Shown here: piece after piece, positions 16,070-24,765 of the stretch
How the letters are laid out: each line of letters opens with the position of its first letter
Position numbering within the stretch: the first letter of the stretch is position 1
NCBI RefSeq assembly: GCF_000308635.1
Contig: NZ_BAGD01000100.1
Coordinates: forward strand, 1 to 64,000
Length of the DNA stretch: 64,000 nucleotides
Source: Nocardia otitidiscaviarum NBRC 14405
GTDB lineage: Bacteria; Actinomycetota; Actinomycetes; Mycobacteriales; Mycobacteriaceae
Direction of reading: 5' to 3'
Made by a program: the position numbers and the translations under genes
The notes under the pieces: generated by a model
What the model was told of the DNA's origin: nothing
Databases searched by the model: none
The model's input: only the letters and a program-made list of their open reading frames with translations

Positions 16070-18630
16070 GCGGGGTACCGATCCCGACCGTGTCGCAGGT
16101 ACGCGATTGGGACCTCGACGCGCTGGCGCGGCAGGGCAGCTACTGGGCCCAGCAGGCGGCCCGGTTCAAAATCGAGCTCGACGCCGCGTACAACGCCGTG
16201 GGCAACTCGGTGGACTATTTGGTCGGGAAGTTCGGCAACGGTGCGCGGGACAAGGGCCTGATCGTCCGTGACCAGGGGTACAAGGGCGTCGGTGCGCTCG
16301 AAACGGCGGGTGAGGCCATCGCCATCGGGATCGAGCCGGTGCGGTTCGCCAAGACCACGGTGACCAGCCTGCTGGCCACGATTACCGCCGGGGGCTATCA
16401 GTGGGGTGAGGACGGCTCGGTGACGCTGTCGCTGTCGCAGCTGGCCAACGCCATGTCCGACACCGACCGGGACGCCGCAGTCATCAAGCTCGCCGCGTTG
16501 CAGCGGCAAGCCGACCAGTACTCCACGTCGATGAAGGCCGCGCTGGCCGCGGCGGGGGTGGCGGCGCAGAGCGTGGCCGACGGTATCAACGCGGCGATGG
16601 CCGACCTGCCCAGCGGTGGGGAAGGCTCGCAGAACCCAGCGGTCGATGCGACGACCGGTGAGCGGCTGGGCGAAAAGGTCAGCCAGCCCGGCCAGATCCC
16701 GCCGGAGGTGCTCACCCAGATCGACCAGGTCTTCGACCAGACCTCCCTGACCGACGCGGAGAAGGCAGCGCTCGCGGCCGGAGATACGGTCGTGGTCCCG
16801 GCGTCCACGCTGGAGTTCACGCAGAAGTTCCTCGAATCCGCCGGCCCGGACGGTTTCGCGCGGCTCAGTGAGCAGCTCAGCGCGCAGGGACCCGAGGGGC
16901 AGGCGAAGGCACAGGCGCTGGCGAACTCGGTCATGCTGCTGTCGAACGAGAACGTCAAGGGGGTCAAGGCCGACGGCAAACAGGTCGCGGGCGGTTACGA
17001 GCAGCTGCCCCAGGAATACCGCGACATGATCTCGAGCCGGGTCATCGAGCATCCCGGCGCGCGTCCCGATTCGCCCGGGTATTTGCCCGACGGCAACACC
17101 AACACCTACCCCGATCCCGACGGGCTCGGCCAATACCGTGCCGGGGCACAACATTACGAGAACCTGGCGCGGTTCACCGGCGCGCTGTCGCTCGCCGACG
17201 ACAGCTACATCCCCGGAACGAAACTCAGTACCGAGCTGTACCGCCAAGGCGGATTCCTCGCCACCATGGTCAACGACAACGCACACCAAGAGTGGGGGCT
17301 GCCGGTCGACGGCGCGACCCTGCAGCACTCGGTGGAGAACACTGTCGATATCGCCGCCCGCAGCAAGGACGCCACCACCGTTCTGTTCACCGGCGAAGGC
17401 ACCCCTGAACAGCTCGGTGCGGACTATGACCGCGTCTCGACCGTGGTTCCGCTACTGGAATACGACTGGTCCGACGACAGCACGCAGCGGTCCCCGGTCG
17501 ACCGGATGCTCGAATGGATCCCCGCCGACGGCGACGCGCGGAACCCGAGCGATCCGGTATCGGTGGCGAACGCCGACCGCGCCGATCTGGCAGCGCGCGG
17601 ATTCATCGATCTGGTCACCACCACCAGCGAGAACACCCAAGACAACGCCTTCGCCCAGCTGATGAACATCGGCGAGGACGGACGCTCGCTGGGCCAGGTG
17701 AATCCCGAACTCGCGCAACGGCTCGAAGGGATCACCGCTCGCTACCTCAACGATATCGGCGGTATCCCCGCACTCGACGGCCACCCTGAATTCACCGGCG
17801 ACGCCAAGGTCGGGAAGGGAGACGCCACACGCCTGTTCGCGCTCATCGCCACCGATCCGACCGCTGCCGAACAACTGGTTCGTGACGTGGCCCTGCAACA
17901 GGACGCCAACGCCTACTCCTACGGGGCGCAGGGTCCGGGTCAGCTGGGGTCGAATCTCTACGGTGAGATCAACGGCAACCTCCAGCGCTACCTCGAATCC
18001 GGCATCCAGGCCGAAGCGCTGCATCGCGGCATCGTTTTGGACAACCAGGACGCCATCGACGCCTACAACAAGGCGTTGCGCGATAACTTCATCAAAGACG
18101 CGGGTAGCACCCTCGGCGGTCTGCCCGGTGGTTGGTTCCCCGGGGCCGTTGGGTTCGCGGTCGACGCTCCCGGTCTCTACGGCGGTCCGCAGGTGACCGG
18201 CCTGCCGGATATGAACATCGAACTGCCCAACGCCGAGCTTTCGGTGAGCAAGACGATTCCTGGCTCGAATCTGTCCCAGTTGCTCAGCATTGCCCACGCG
18301 GCGGGGATCCCGCCTGAAGCCGTGCAACAGGAATTGGCCAGTTCTTCCCGGTCATCGGGCTCCGTGCCGGTGACGCGGGTCGAGAACGGACAAACTGTCT
18401 TCCTGCCGTTGAACGAGATCGCCGCGAACCCCAATATCCCGATCGCGGACTACGAGCAGGCGCTCACAAAGGTGCTGACCAAGGAGGGCTACGACGTCAG
18501 TCAGTTCACGACCATCCGAGATACCACCTATAGCGGCGGCACCGCCGACAAGAAGCCGATGATCATCGAGGACCAAGGGCAGTGGGCGGGACTGCAGACC
18601 GGCAACGACGAGAAGGGCTCGACACGATGA
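16066..18630 (+). CDS. TPR-repeat-region-containing large protein, probable type VII secretion-associated substrate
   Basis: An 854-residue protein without signal peptide or membrane segment. Residues 1-200 are helical (VRDWDLDALARQGSYWAQQAARF at the start), as in substrates that dimerise with an ESX-like partner. The central part is the actinobacterial TPR repeat region type (ENLARFTGALSLADDSYIPG, GGFLATMVNDNAHQEW, LLEYDWSDDSTQRSP). The C-terminal region is less ordered. Mycobacterial relatives of this kind lie next to small ESX-like proteins and lipoproteins, as here. The start overlaps the upstream small gene (ATGA) and the stop overlaps the lipoprotein start (ATGA), forming a tight three-gene unit. 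The molecular role is unknown; a secreted toxin or surface protein is possible. Confidence 0.65.
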   Translation: MSGVPIPTVSQVRDWDLDALARQGSYWAQQAARFKIELDAAYNAVGNSVDYLVGKFGNGARDKGLIVRDQGYKGVGALETAGEAIAIGIEPVRFAKTTVTSLLATITAGGYQWGEDGSVTLSLSQLANAMSDTDRDAAVIKLAALQRQADQYSTSMKAALAAAGVAAQSVADGINAAMADLPSGGEGSQNPAVDATTGERLGEKVSQPGQIPPEVLTQIDQVFDQTSLTDAEKAALAAGDTVVVPASTLEFTQKFLESAGPDGFARLSEQLSAQGPEGQAKAQALANSVMLLSNENVKGVKADGKQVAGGYEQLPQEYRDMISSRVIEHPGARPDSPGYLPDGNTNTYPDPDGLGQYRAGAQHYENLARFTGALSLADDSYIPGTKLSTELYRQGGFLATMVNDNAHQEWGLPVDGATLQHSVENTVDIAARSKDATTVLFTGEGTPEQLGADYDRVSTVVPLLEYDWSDDSTQRSPVDRMLEWIPADGDARNPSDPVSVANADRADLAARGFIDLVTTTSENTQDNAFAQLMNIGEDGRSLGQVNPELAQRLEGITARYLNDIGGIPALDGHPEFTGDAKVGKGDATRLFALIATDPTAAEQLVRDVALQQDANAYSYGAQGPGQLGSNLYGEINGNLQRYLESGIQAEALHRGIVLDNQDAIDAYNKALRDNFIKDAGSTLGGLPGGWFPGAVGFAVDAPGLYGGPQVTGLPDMNIELPNAELSVSKTIPGSNLSQLLSIAHAAGIPPEAVQQELASSSRSSGSVPVTRVENGQTVFLPLNEIAANPNIPIADYEQALTKVLTKEGYDVSQFTTIRDTTYSGGTADKKPMIIEDQGQWAGLQTGNDEKGSTR

Positions 18631-19526
18631 ACCTCACCCGCGTGCTCGCCGCCAGTGTGCTCATCCCGGTCACCGCGACCTTGCTGTCCTGCAGCCGCGA
18701 CGACGATCCCACGGGTACACCGACCACCACGGCACGGCCGACCCCGGTTCCCGCGGCCGAGTACCGGTTCCCGCGAGACTTGGCCGGTGACTTCACCTTT
18801 CAGTGGAGCGCGGACGAGGGTGTCGACCTCGGCGACACACCGAGCGCGATCGTCAGGGCGTTCGAAGAGGGATACGTGATAGCTAGGAAGATCGGTGCCC
18901 GCTTCTCCTACCCGGGATATCTCGAGGCTGTTCCCGACCGTCCCACTCTGCGAACTCCCGATGGTGGTGACCTCCCCTCGGGCGCGGAAGAAGGCAACTG
19001 GCTCCAGCGGCTGGCGGGCACTGTTCGAGCACGCATCCTCCAGATCACGCCAGCCGATGAAGGTTTCACCGCCGCCTACTGCACCGACTACTTCGACGCA
19101 GCCTTCTCTCAGGACGGCGGCAAGACCTACTGGTGGACAAGCAACGGAAGCAACGGCGAGCCGATCAGCGGTGCGATGATCGTTCTCGAAGTGCGTCCAG
19201 TTCCCGGGCGGACACCCCCCGAAGACACCAGCGAACAGATCGGCCCCGATCGCGCGCCGCGTTACAACGTGTTCGACGGCTGGGAGATCGTCGAGGAGGA
19301 CGGCTGGGTAAATGTCGAGGGCACCCCCCCGCCCGCGTTCAGCCACCTCGCAACGCTCAACGCGGAATGCAACGCCTGGGCCCGCTCCAACCCTCACACC
19401 AACCCGGCACCTAACTCCGTCGACCCCGACAGAGTCAACACCCGAGGAATCGAAAGGCAGCGAGCCGATCCCGTACCAGCTGCTGAACCGCAATCTCCCG
19501 GATGGCCTGTACCCGTGCAGTACTGA
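18627..19526 (+). CDS. Lipoprotein of the type VII-associated operon
   Basis: A 299-residue lipoprotein. The N-terminal signal ends in the lipobox LLSC (Cys at residue 22), followed by a Thr/Pro-rich linker. The body has aromatic-rich strands (YRFPRDLAGDFTFQW, GGKTYWW, YNVFDGWEIVEEDGW). The Tyr/Trp-rich C-terminal half with two Cys is extracytoplasmic. ATG 18627 overlaps the stop of the TPR-region gene, so it is translationally coupled and probably serves the same secreted complex at the envelope. I do not recognise a named domain. It is convergent with the PQQ-type lipoprotein gene downstream. Confidence 0.7.
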   Translation: MNLTRVLAASVLIPVTATLLSCSRDDDPTGTPTTTARPTPVPAAEYRFPRDLAGDFTFQWSADEGVDLGDTPSAIVRAFEEGYVIARKIGARFSYPGYLEAVPDRPTLRTPDGGDLPSGAEEGNWLQRLAGTVRARILQITPADEGFTAAYCTDYFDAAFSQDGGKTYWWTSNGSNGEPISGAMIVLEVRPVPGRTPPEDTSEQIGPDRAPRYNVFDGWEIVEEDGWVNVEGTPPPAFSHLATLNAECNAWARSNPHTNPAPNSVDPDRVNTRGIERQRADPVPAAEPQSPGWPVPVQY

Positions 19527-19654
19527 CGCTACCGAGATCGGGGCCGTACACCTCTTTGCCGAGGTGCTCTGCGGCCCAGCCTCGCTGCTCGCGACACCAC
19601 CGCTAACCACTAACTCTCGCCCATCCCCGCAGCAATTCGGCGGCACCACCACCG

Positions 19655-20986
19655 TCACGCCGTCGGCTGATGCACCCAGCCAGTGGTCTCATGGAACAGG
19701 CCGCCTGGGAAGGTGCCCGGAACGTCGACGGCAGCGATTCCGACGTATCGATCGACCAGGGTTGGTGCGATTACCGGACTGGTGGGAAGATCCTGACCGG
19801 TACGTGCGTCGAGCGCGACGGCCTTTCCGCTGCTGTTCAAGCCGTAGAGTACGCCGTGGTACGCGGCGGTCATGGTCGGTGGTACACGGTTGTTGTCGGA
19901 TCCGAACTCCCACAACGTCTTTGCGGGATCGGTGAGGTCGAACCCGAGGATACGAGTGTTGTTCTGGCAGACGACGATCTGTTGCTGGTCGAACATGCAG
20001 CGCCAGGTCTTCTGCAAGGAGTCGGCGCTGGGGTCGGTCATGGAGTACCGCGCCGCCCCAGTGACTGGGTCGAGCAGTTCGAACGCCTTGTACCGCTCGA
20101 TGAACGCAGCGCCTGGTGTCCGGGATGTCAGATACTGGGTGCTGTCGCCGCCCAGCCCGGTGGACCACAGCTCATGTCCGTCCTCGATGGAGCGACCACG
20201 GCGTGCCTTGTCACCTGTACCGGCTTTGCCATCGCCGACGACGACATGGTTGTCCGCGTATTCAGCGACGAACTCGTCTGCCTGCCATCGGATCTGATGC
20301 GACTTCGGGTCGAGAACCCAGGTCGCATCTCGGTTCCCTGCTTGAGTTCGGCCGGTGACCACGACTGCGGTGTCGGTGACAGCCACTACCTTGATCTGGG
20401 CGAAGGTAGAGATCGGCAGCTGCTTCTGGACTCCCGATGCCGGACCGAGATCGATGATCGTGTCCCACAGCCGCCGTCCGGTTCCGACCTCAGCAGCGAC
20501 CACTTCGATTGCTGCCTTTTCCGGCACCGTTCCGGTGGCGGGGACGACCCCGCCGAAGGCGGCGATCACCGAGTCGCCGTGCACGATCGGCGCGTAGAGC
20601 ACGCCGTGGTCGCGCCCCTGCGAGGTACTGATCGGCGAAACCGCGGGGCTCACCTGCCACATCGGCTTCCCTGTTGGCGCGTCGACCGCGATCAGTGCGC
20701 CCCGCCGCGATGCACATATTGCGGTGCCGTCATGGAGCGTGCACTCCTGGGACCATCGCTTCGGCTCAGGGATATTGAGCTTCGAGACCGCCCGCTCAGC
20801 GAAGACTTTCGGCGGGTCGAAGGTCGGGCGATCCGCAGCGCCCGCCACCGCCGAGGTGGTTGTCGGCGCATCGCTCTGATCGGTTCCGCAGCCGAGTAAG
20901 GCTAGCCCGCTCAGCAGCGTGCACACCGTTAGCCCGATGCGTACCGAGTGGGCGTGGATCGGATGCGTTCGGTTCGACTCGATCAT
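19655..20986 (-). CDS. PQQ-binding-like beta-propeller lipoprotein
   Basis: A 443-residue lipoprotein with a lipobox ending LALLGC after a hydrophobic stretch (residues 16-33), then a Thr/Ala linker. The body consists of repeated blade-like units of the PQQ-enzyme beta-propeller kind, for example GALIAVDAPTGKPMWQV, EVGTGRRLWDTII, YGLNSSGKAVALDARTGQD. Each unit contains the A-x-D-x-x-TG-x-x-W turn that closes a blade. No catalytic PQQ/Ca ligands are clear, so it is probably a structural scaffold rather than a dehydrogenase. It is convergent with the lipoprotein gene at 18627-19526. Confidence 0.8.
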   Translation of the reverse strand: MIESNRTHPIHAHSVRIGLTVCTLLSGLALLGCGTDQSDAPTTTSAVAGAADRPTFDPPKVFAERAVSKLNIPEPKRWSQECTLHDGTAICASRRGALIAVDAPTGKPMWQVSPAVSPISTSQGRDHGVLYAPIVHGDSVIAAFGGVVPATGTVPEKAAIEVVAAEVGTGRRLWDTIIDLGPASGVQKQLPISTFAQIKVVAVTDTAVVVTGRTQAGNRDATWVLDPKSHQIRWQADEFVAEYADNHVVVGDGKAGTGDKARRGRSIEDGHELWSTGLGGDSTQYLTSRTPGAAFIERYKAFELLDPVTGAARYSMTDPSADSLQKTWRCMFDQQQIVVCQNNTRILGFDLTDPAKTLWEFGSDNNRVPPTMTAAYHGVLYGLNSSGKAVALDARTGQDLPTSPVIAPTLVDRYVGIAAVDVPGTFPGGLFHETTGWVHQPTA

Positions 20987-21473
20987 GGATTCCCCCGCAG
21001 TTTCTGAGTGAATGGCGTATTACTCACACGTTCTGCTAATGAATCGGATGCGTCGCGATCCCTTCGAGCTGCTTGATCTTAGCGGGTCGTTGGACCTCCG
21101 GGTTTGGATAGCGCAGGTATCAACTCGATGTTCACGACGGTGCCTGGAGAACTACTCGAACGTTTGGGGAGGCACGCGACCACGCCCGGCATATCGAGGA
21201 CGGCGATGGGACAGGCCACTGCGGCGCGTCCGCTTCACTGATGCTCAAAGATCGCCATTGTACGAGCAACCCAGTTTCGTGCCGGTGCTCAGCGGCATGC
21301 GGAGGACGGCCCAGGCAAAGACCGCCCCGTCCGGATCTCGGGGTAGACGCCCGCGATCCGCCCAGCACGGAGAAGCGAAGTTTGGGCTTCTGTGTCGCAA
21401 TCCGGGGGTCAGCGTGCAGTACACGAGACGCCAGAATCCTCTGCGATCACCCATCGTCCGCCGGGAGTGATCA
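20987..21473. other. Non-coding stretch before the excisionase operon
   Basis: I see no convincing gene in these 487 bases on either strand. Open frames here have no family likeness and no good ribosome-binding sites. It should contain the promoter of the minus-strand propeller lipoprotein on the left and of the small gene at 21474 on the right. In integrative elements such gaps near xis often carry control sites, but no specific repeat is evident. Confidence 0.5.
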
Positions 21474-21845
21474 ATGACCACATCCGCCACCCCGACACCA
21501 CGCCCCAGCCACGCCCGCATCCGGCACCGTCGGCCGCGATCGGACCCGATGCCGTACCACGCCGCCCCCGGTCGGTTCCCGCACCGCACACCGGCAGCCG
21601 AAGACGGTCCTCAGTCGCTACCGTCTGGCCACCCGCCCAAGAATTCGACACATCATCGGCAGACGCGGGCAACCGAACTGCCCGCGTGCCATGGCGCTCC
21701 TTGTAGGGCACACCATCGCTCCAAGTTCCACTCGGGTACCGAGATTTATTGCTGCACACGGCACTTGACCCAGCGAACGCAATTGAGCGTCCATATCCGA
21801 TCGGGTCGGGCACCCCGATTCCGCATTGACCAAGGAGCCCAGTAA
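21474..21845 (+). CDS. Small His/Cys-rich protein upstream of the excisionase
   Basis: A possible 123-residue protein. The ATG at 21474 has GGGAG 6 bases upstream, and its TAA overlaps the ATG of the excisionase by one base, the same overlap as between excisionase and integrase, which supports real translation. It is rich in Pro, Arg and His. The last third contains a possible zinc knuckle: CHGAPCRAHH, then YCCTRHL (Cys-x4-Cys-x2-His and Cys-Cys-x2-His). Small zinc proteins of this type are seen in actinobacterial integrative elements. Third-position GC is lower in the second half than in core genes. I do not recognise a named family, and it could still be spurious. Confidence 0.45.
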   Translation: MTTSATPTPRPSHARIRHRRPRSDPMPYHAAPGRFPHRTPAAEDGPQSLPSGHPPKNSTHHRQTRATELPACHGAPCRAHHRSKFHSGTEIYCCTRHLTQRTQLSVHIRSGRAPRFRIDQGAQ

Positions 21846-22078
21846 TGGACGAAATCGAACCGAACACCGCCGTCGGTGACGTGTGGGAGACGCTGCCGCT
21901 GCTGCTGCCTATCCCACGCGCGGCAGCACTATTGGGGATCAGCCGATCGGCCGCCTACCGACTGGCCGAGTCGAGGGAACTGCCGACGAAGCGAATGGGC
22001 GGGCGCGTGTACGTGGTCACCGCCCGGTTACGGGCGCTACTCGAGTCCGAGCCCGCCGATCTCGGGGAGGCCGCGTAA
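21845..22078 (+). CDS. Excisionase-type helix-turn-helix protein
   Basis: A 77-residue MerR-like winged-helix DNA-binding protein of the excisionase family. The recognition region is IPRAAALLGISRSAAYRLAESRELPTKRM, followed by the wing GGRVYVV. In integrative elements such Xis proteins bind near the attachment site and steer the tyrosine integrase towards excision. It overlaps the integrase start by one base (TAATG). The upstream small gene overlaps in the same way, so the three form one unit. The family assignment is secure; the element's ability to excise is inferred. Confidence 0.85.
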   Translation: MDEIEPNTAVGDVWETLPLLLPIPRAAALLGISRSAAYRLAESRELPTKRMGGRVYVVTARLRALLESEPADLGEAA

Positions 22079-23406
22079 TGAAGGGGCACGTCCGCAAGCG
22101 GGGCAAGACCTGGTACTACCAGTTCCGGCTGCCGGAGAAGAGCCCGGACGGGAGTGAGCCGACCGAGACCAAGGGCGGGTTCGCTACCGAGAAGGCGGCG
22201 TGGGAGGCGTGCCGCATCGCCATGGCAGCCGTGGAAGGCGGCAAGCACGTCAAGAAGACGAAGACGACGGTGAAATCCTTCCTGCTGGAGTGGCTGCCCG
22301 CAATCGAGATGATCGTCGACGCCACCACCTACGACAACTGGCAGGCACTGGCCAAGGCGTACGCCATCCCCCGGCTGGGGGCCACCGAACTCCAGAAGCT
22401 CACCACGCCGATGCTGATGAAGTTCTATGCGCAGTTGCTGACCGACGGGCGTATCAAGCCCGACAACAACATGTGCATGTACGAGTTCTGGGTGAAGGCG
22501 ACCAGTCGCGGGCGCGAACCCACACCCGCCCAAGTGGTGACGGCCTGCGGAGTGACCATTCACGCGGCGCGTGCGGCGGTGCGCCGCTTCAAGGACGGCC
22601 GCATCCCGACTCCGAAACCGGCGGGGCTGGCACCGAAGACCGTACGCAACATCCACGTCATGCTGCACCGCGCCTTCACCGACGCCGTCGCCTGGAAGTA
22701 TGTGGTGGACAACCCCGCCGAGAAGGCCAAGCCTCCGCGCGTACCGCGCAGCAAGAGGCCGGTGTGGACGCCCGAGCAGGCGGCCGCGTTCATGAACAGC
22801 ATCCGCTACGACCGCTTCTACGCCCTGTACCTGTTGGAGCTGTCCACCGGGCTGCGGCGCGCCGAGATCTGCGGAATCCGCTGGCCCTCACTCGATCTCG
22901 ACACCGGCGTGTTGTCGGTGCACGAGGGCCGCGTGGTCGTGGCAGGCCGCGCCCAGGATGCTCAGGTCAAGACCGACGACTCCGCCCGCATGATCGCCAT
23001 CGATACCGCCACTGTGACCGCGCTGAAACAGTGGAAGGCAGTCCAAGATGCTGAACGCCCGTTGTACGGCGACGACTACAAGAAGACCGGTCTCGTATTC
23101 ACCTGGGAGGACGGCAGCGCCGTACACCCGGACACGGTTCGGGAACGGTTCAAACGCCTGGCCGCCCGCGCCGGGCTGCCCGAGATCCGCTTCTACGACC
23201 TGCGCCATACCTACGTCACCGGAGCATTGACGGCAGGCGTCAGCCCGAAGGTGGTGAGCCAGCGCGTCGGCCACGCCGACGTCGCCTTCACCATGAAGAC
23301 CTACCAGCACGTGCTGCCCGGCCAGGACGAAGACGCCGCCACCCGGGCGGCCACCCATCTGTTGAGCGGACACCACGAACACGGTGGGATACCACACGAC
23401 GGGTGA
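22078..23406 (+). CDS. Tyrosine site-specific integrase
   Basis: A 442-residue phage/ICE-type tyrosine recombinase. The N-terminal arm-binding part (HVRKRGKTWYYQFRLPEK, about residues 4-50) is followed by a core-binding helical domain and the catalytic domain from about residue 225. Catalytic residues: Arg260 (STGLRRAE), Lys298, Arg376 in YDLRHTYV (Tyr373 at the usual first-His position, a common substitution), His399 (VGHAD) and nucleophile Tyr409 (KTYQHVLPG). It stops about 90 bases from the 3' end of tRNA-fMet, the usual position of attP/attR next to int, so the tRNA is the probable integration target. Between domains there is an insertion of about 40 residues (EFWVKATSRGREPTPAQ). Confidence 0.92.
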   Translation: MKGHVRKRGKTWYYQFRLPEKSPDGSEPTETKGGFATEKAAWEACRIAMAAVEGGKHVKKTKTTVKSFLLEWLPAIEMIVDATTYDNWQALAKAYAIPRLGATELQKLTTPMLMKFYAQLLTDGRIKPDNNMCMYEFWVKATSRGREPTPAQVVTACGVTIHAARAAVRRFKDGRIPTPKPAGLAPKTVRNIHVMLHRAFTDAVAWKYVVDNPAEKAKPPRVPRSKRPVWTPEQAAAFMNSIRYDRFYALYLLELSTGLRRAEICGIRWPSLDLDTGVLSVHEGRVVVAGRAQDAQVKTDDSARMIAIDTATVTALKQWKAVQDAERPLYGDDYKKTGLVFTWEDGSAVHPDTVRERFKRLAARAGLPEIRFYDLRHTYVTGALTAGVSPKVVSQRVGHADVAFTMKTYQHVLPGQDEDAATRAATHLLSGHHEHGGIPHDG

Positions 23407-23451
23407 CACTTAGTTTGGCTAACGTTGCCAAATCCGTTGCCAATCCATCGA

Positions 23452-23488
23452 AAAACGGCCCCGGAACCAGTGGTTCCGGGGCCGTTTT
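23452..23488. terminator. Strong bidirectional terminator between integrase and tRNA-fMet
   Basis: A perfect 17-bp stem: the arm at 23452-23468 pairs with 23472-23488, with a 3-base loop. The arms end in AAAA and TTTT, so runs of U follow the stem in both directions. It can terminate both the integrase mRNA (plus) and the tRNA transcript (minus). Confidence 0.9.
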
Positions 23489-23494
23489 CCCTAG

Positions 23495-23568
23495 TAGCGG
23501 GGACAGGATTTGAACCTGCGACCTCTGGGTTATGAGCCCAGCGAGCTACCGAGCTGCTCCACCCCGCG
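23495..23568 (-). tRNA. tRNA-fMet (initiator, anticodon CAU)
   Basis: On the minus strand the sequence folds as a cloverleaf of 74 bases. The acceptor starts CGCGGGG and ends CCCCGCT plus discriminator A. The anticodon loop is CTCATAA (anticodon CAU), on a stem with three consecutive G-C pairs (GGG/CCC). The T-loop is TTCAAAT. The unpaired first acceptor position (C1 opposite U72) and the three G-C pairs are the hallmarks of the initiator tRNA. The 3' CCA is not encoded; the following bases are CTAG. Its 3' end faces the integrase gene, so it is the likely attachment site of the element to the left. Confidence 0.93.
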
Positions 23569-23917
23569 TCGGTGAACACAACACTACACACGGTCGCGGA
23601 AGGGATGCAAATCTGCTGTTCAGGGTGGTTTTCTGGGTTGCGAAGATGATCACGGGACGGGTTGGCGAGTGGGTCGCGCGGCTTCCCAGGCGGGACCCCG
23701 CCGAAAACGTGAAGCATGTCACAATTTCGGAGTGATATAGAACACATCACGGGTAGATAACAGACCGTTTGGGATTCGCGAATGCAGCATAGCTGCGCTG
23801 CATCAATGCTGTTTTTCGCGTTATTCGCATCATGCAATTCAAGAGTTATCAAGACGTGATCTGTTGAGATTTACTCGTTATCGTCATGCTCGGCCCGGAT
23901 CAAACCGTGATGGGCAG

Positions 23918-24015
23918 CCGACCCGAACCGCCGCACGCCGGAGACCCTGTCCCGCGGTACGGGCACCCCGACCTCCTGGGGACAGGGACACGACGGAGCG
24001 ATCCGGCGGAGTCGG
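23918..24015 (+). promoter_or_regulatory. Structured 5' leader of the rpf gene (possible riboswitch)
   Basis: The intergenic stretch from the tRNA to the rpf ATG (23569-24038, 470 bases) holds no gene. Its last 120 bases form nested stems. Outer: CCGAC 23918-23922 with GTCGG 24011-24015. Middle: CGCCGGA 23936-23942 with TCCGGCG 24002-24008. Inner: CCCTGTCCC 23945-23953 with GGGACAGGG 23979-23987, capped by a small CCCG/CGGG hairpin. Rpf and related cell-wall lyase genes of actinobacteria are known to carry c-di-AMP (ydaO-type) riboswitches. The classical ydaO sequence blocks are not clearly visible here, so the class is open. It ends 23 bases before the start codon, where it could affect translation. 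Confidence 0.5.
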
Positions 24016-24038
24016 TGGGCGCAGGGAGGGACACCACC

Positions 24039-24584
24039 ATGAAACAGAACCGGAAGATCAACACTCGCGCTCTGGGCCTCGCGGCCGTCACCGGCGCCCT
24101 TGTTGCCGTCCCGTTCGGTCTTTCCGCCTCCGCGTCGGCCGAGCCGACCCACGACTGGGACGGTGTTGCCCAGTGTGAAAGCGGCGGCAACTGGGGAATC
24201 AATACCGGTAACGGCTACTACGGTGGCCTGCAGTTCTCGCACAGCACCTGGGTCGCCAACGGCGGCACCGGCTACGCCCACCAGGCCAGCAAGGCGGAGC
24301 AGATTCGCGTCGCCGAGAACGTGCTCCAGACCCAGGGCGTCGGCGCCTGGCCCGTGTGCGGCCAGTACCTGCGCGCGGGCACCTCCGAGCCCGAGCCCGC
24401 CCCGGAACCGGCCGCCCCCGCCCCGGCTCCCGCCCCCGCCCCCGCGCCCGTCGACGATGCCCAGGTCCTCATCGACCAGGCCACGGCCGCCGGTGGCGAG
24501 CTGGCCCGCCAGTTCGGCGTCGAGGGCCAGTACCACCAGATCCTCGCCGACAACGCCGGTCTCATCGAGTCCATCGGCGGATAA
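24039..24584 (+). CDS. Resuscitation-promoting factor / transglycosylase-like protein
   Basis: A 181-residue secreted peptidoglycan lytic enzyme of the Rpf family. It begins at the ATG at 24039 with GGGAGGG upstream. A signal peptide (about residues 8-35) ends ASA-EP. The Rpf catalytic domain follows directly: WDGVAQCESGGNWGINTGN with the catalytic Glu, then GYYGGLQFSHSTW, and the paired Cys in VCGQYL. A Pro/Ala-rich repeat linker (PAPEPAAPAPAPAPAP) connects to a short helical C-terminus. Rpf enzymes cleave the glycan strand and promote recovery from dormancy. It is preceded by a long structured leader, and a strong hairpin follows. Confidence 0.92.
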   Translation: MKQNRKINTRALGLAAVTGALVAVPFGLSASASAEPTHDWDGVAQCESGGNWGINTGNGYYGGLQFSHSTWVANGGTGYAHQASKAEQIRVAENVLQTQGVGAWPVCGQYLRAGTSEPEPAPEPAAPAPAPAPAPAPVDDAQVLIDQATAAGGELARQFGVEGQYHQILADNAGLIESIGG

Positions 24585-24645
24585 GTCGCCGCTCCGGCGC
24601 ACAGTCGTCCAGGAAGCGGACCTCCTCCCGCTCCAGCGGACTCGC

Positions 24646-24682
24646 GAAGGCGCTGCCGTCTCGTGGCGATGGCAGCGCCTTC
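24646..24682 (+). terminator. Terminator downstream of rpf
   Basis: GAAGGCGCTGCC at 24646-24657 pairs perfectly with GGCAGCGCCTTC at 24671-24682 (12 bp, 13-base loop), followed by TGCTGTCT. It lies 62 bases after the rpf stop. Confidence 0.75.
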
Positions 24683-24765
24683 TGCTGTCTCACGGTCAGT
24701 CGCCCGAGTCGCCAGAGGCAGCCACCCAACCCTCGGGGTCCGGCGGCATCGCGACCCGTGCACGA

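Noticed and set aside
15763..17328. Long minus-strand frame (about 520 codons) opposite the TPR-region gene
   Set aside because: Composition (Gly/Val/Arg/His) is typical of antisense shadows in GC-rich genes; no conserved domain.
1..23500. Search for the second att repeat matching the 3' half of tRNA-fMet
   Set aside because: Reading by eye found no second copy; it probably lies outside the window, so no element boundary is claimed.
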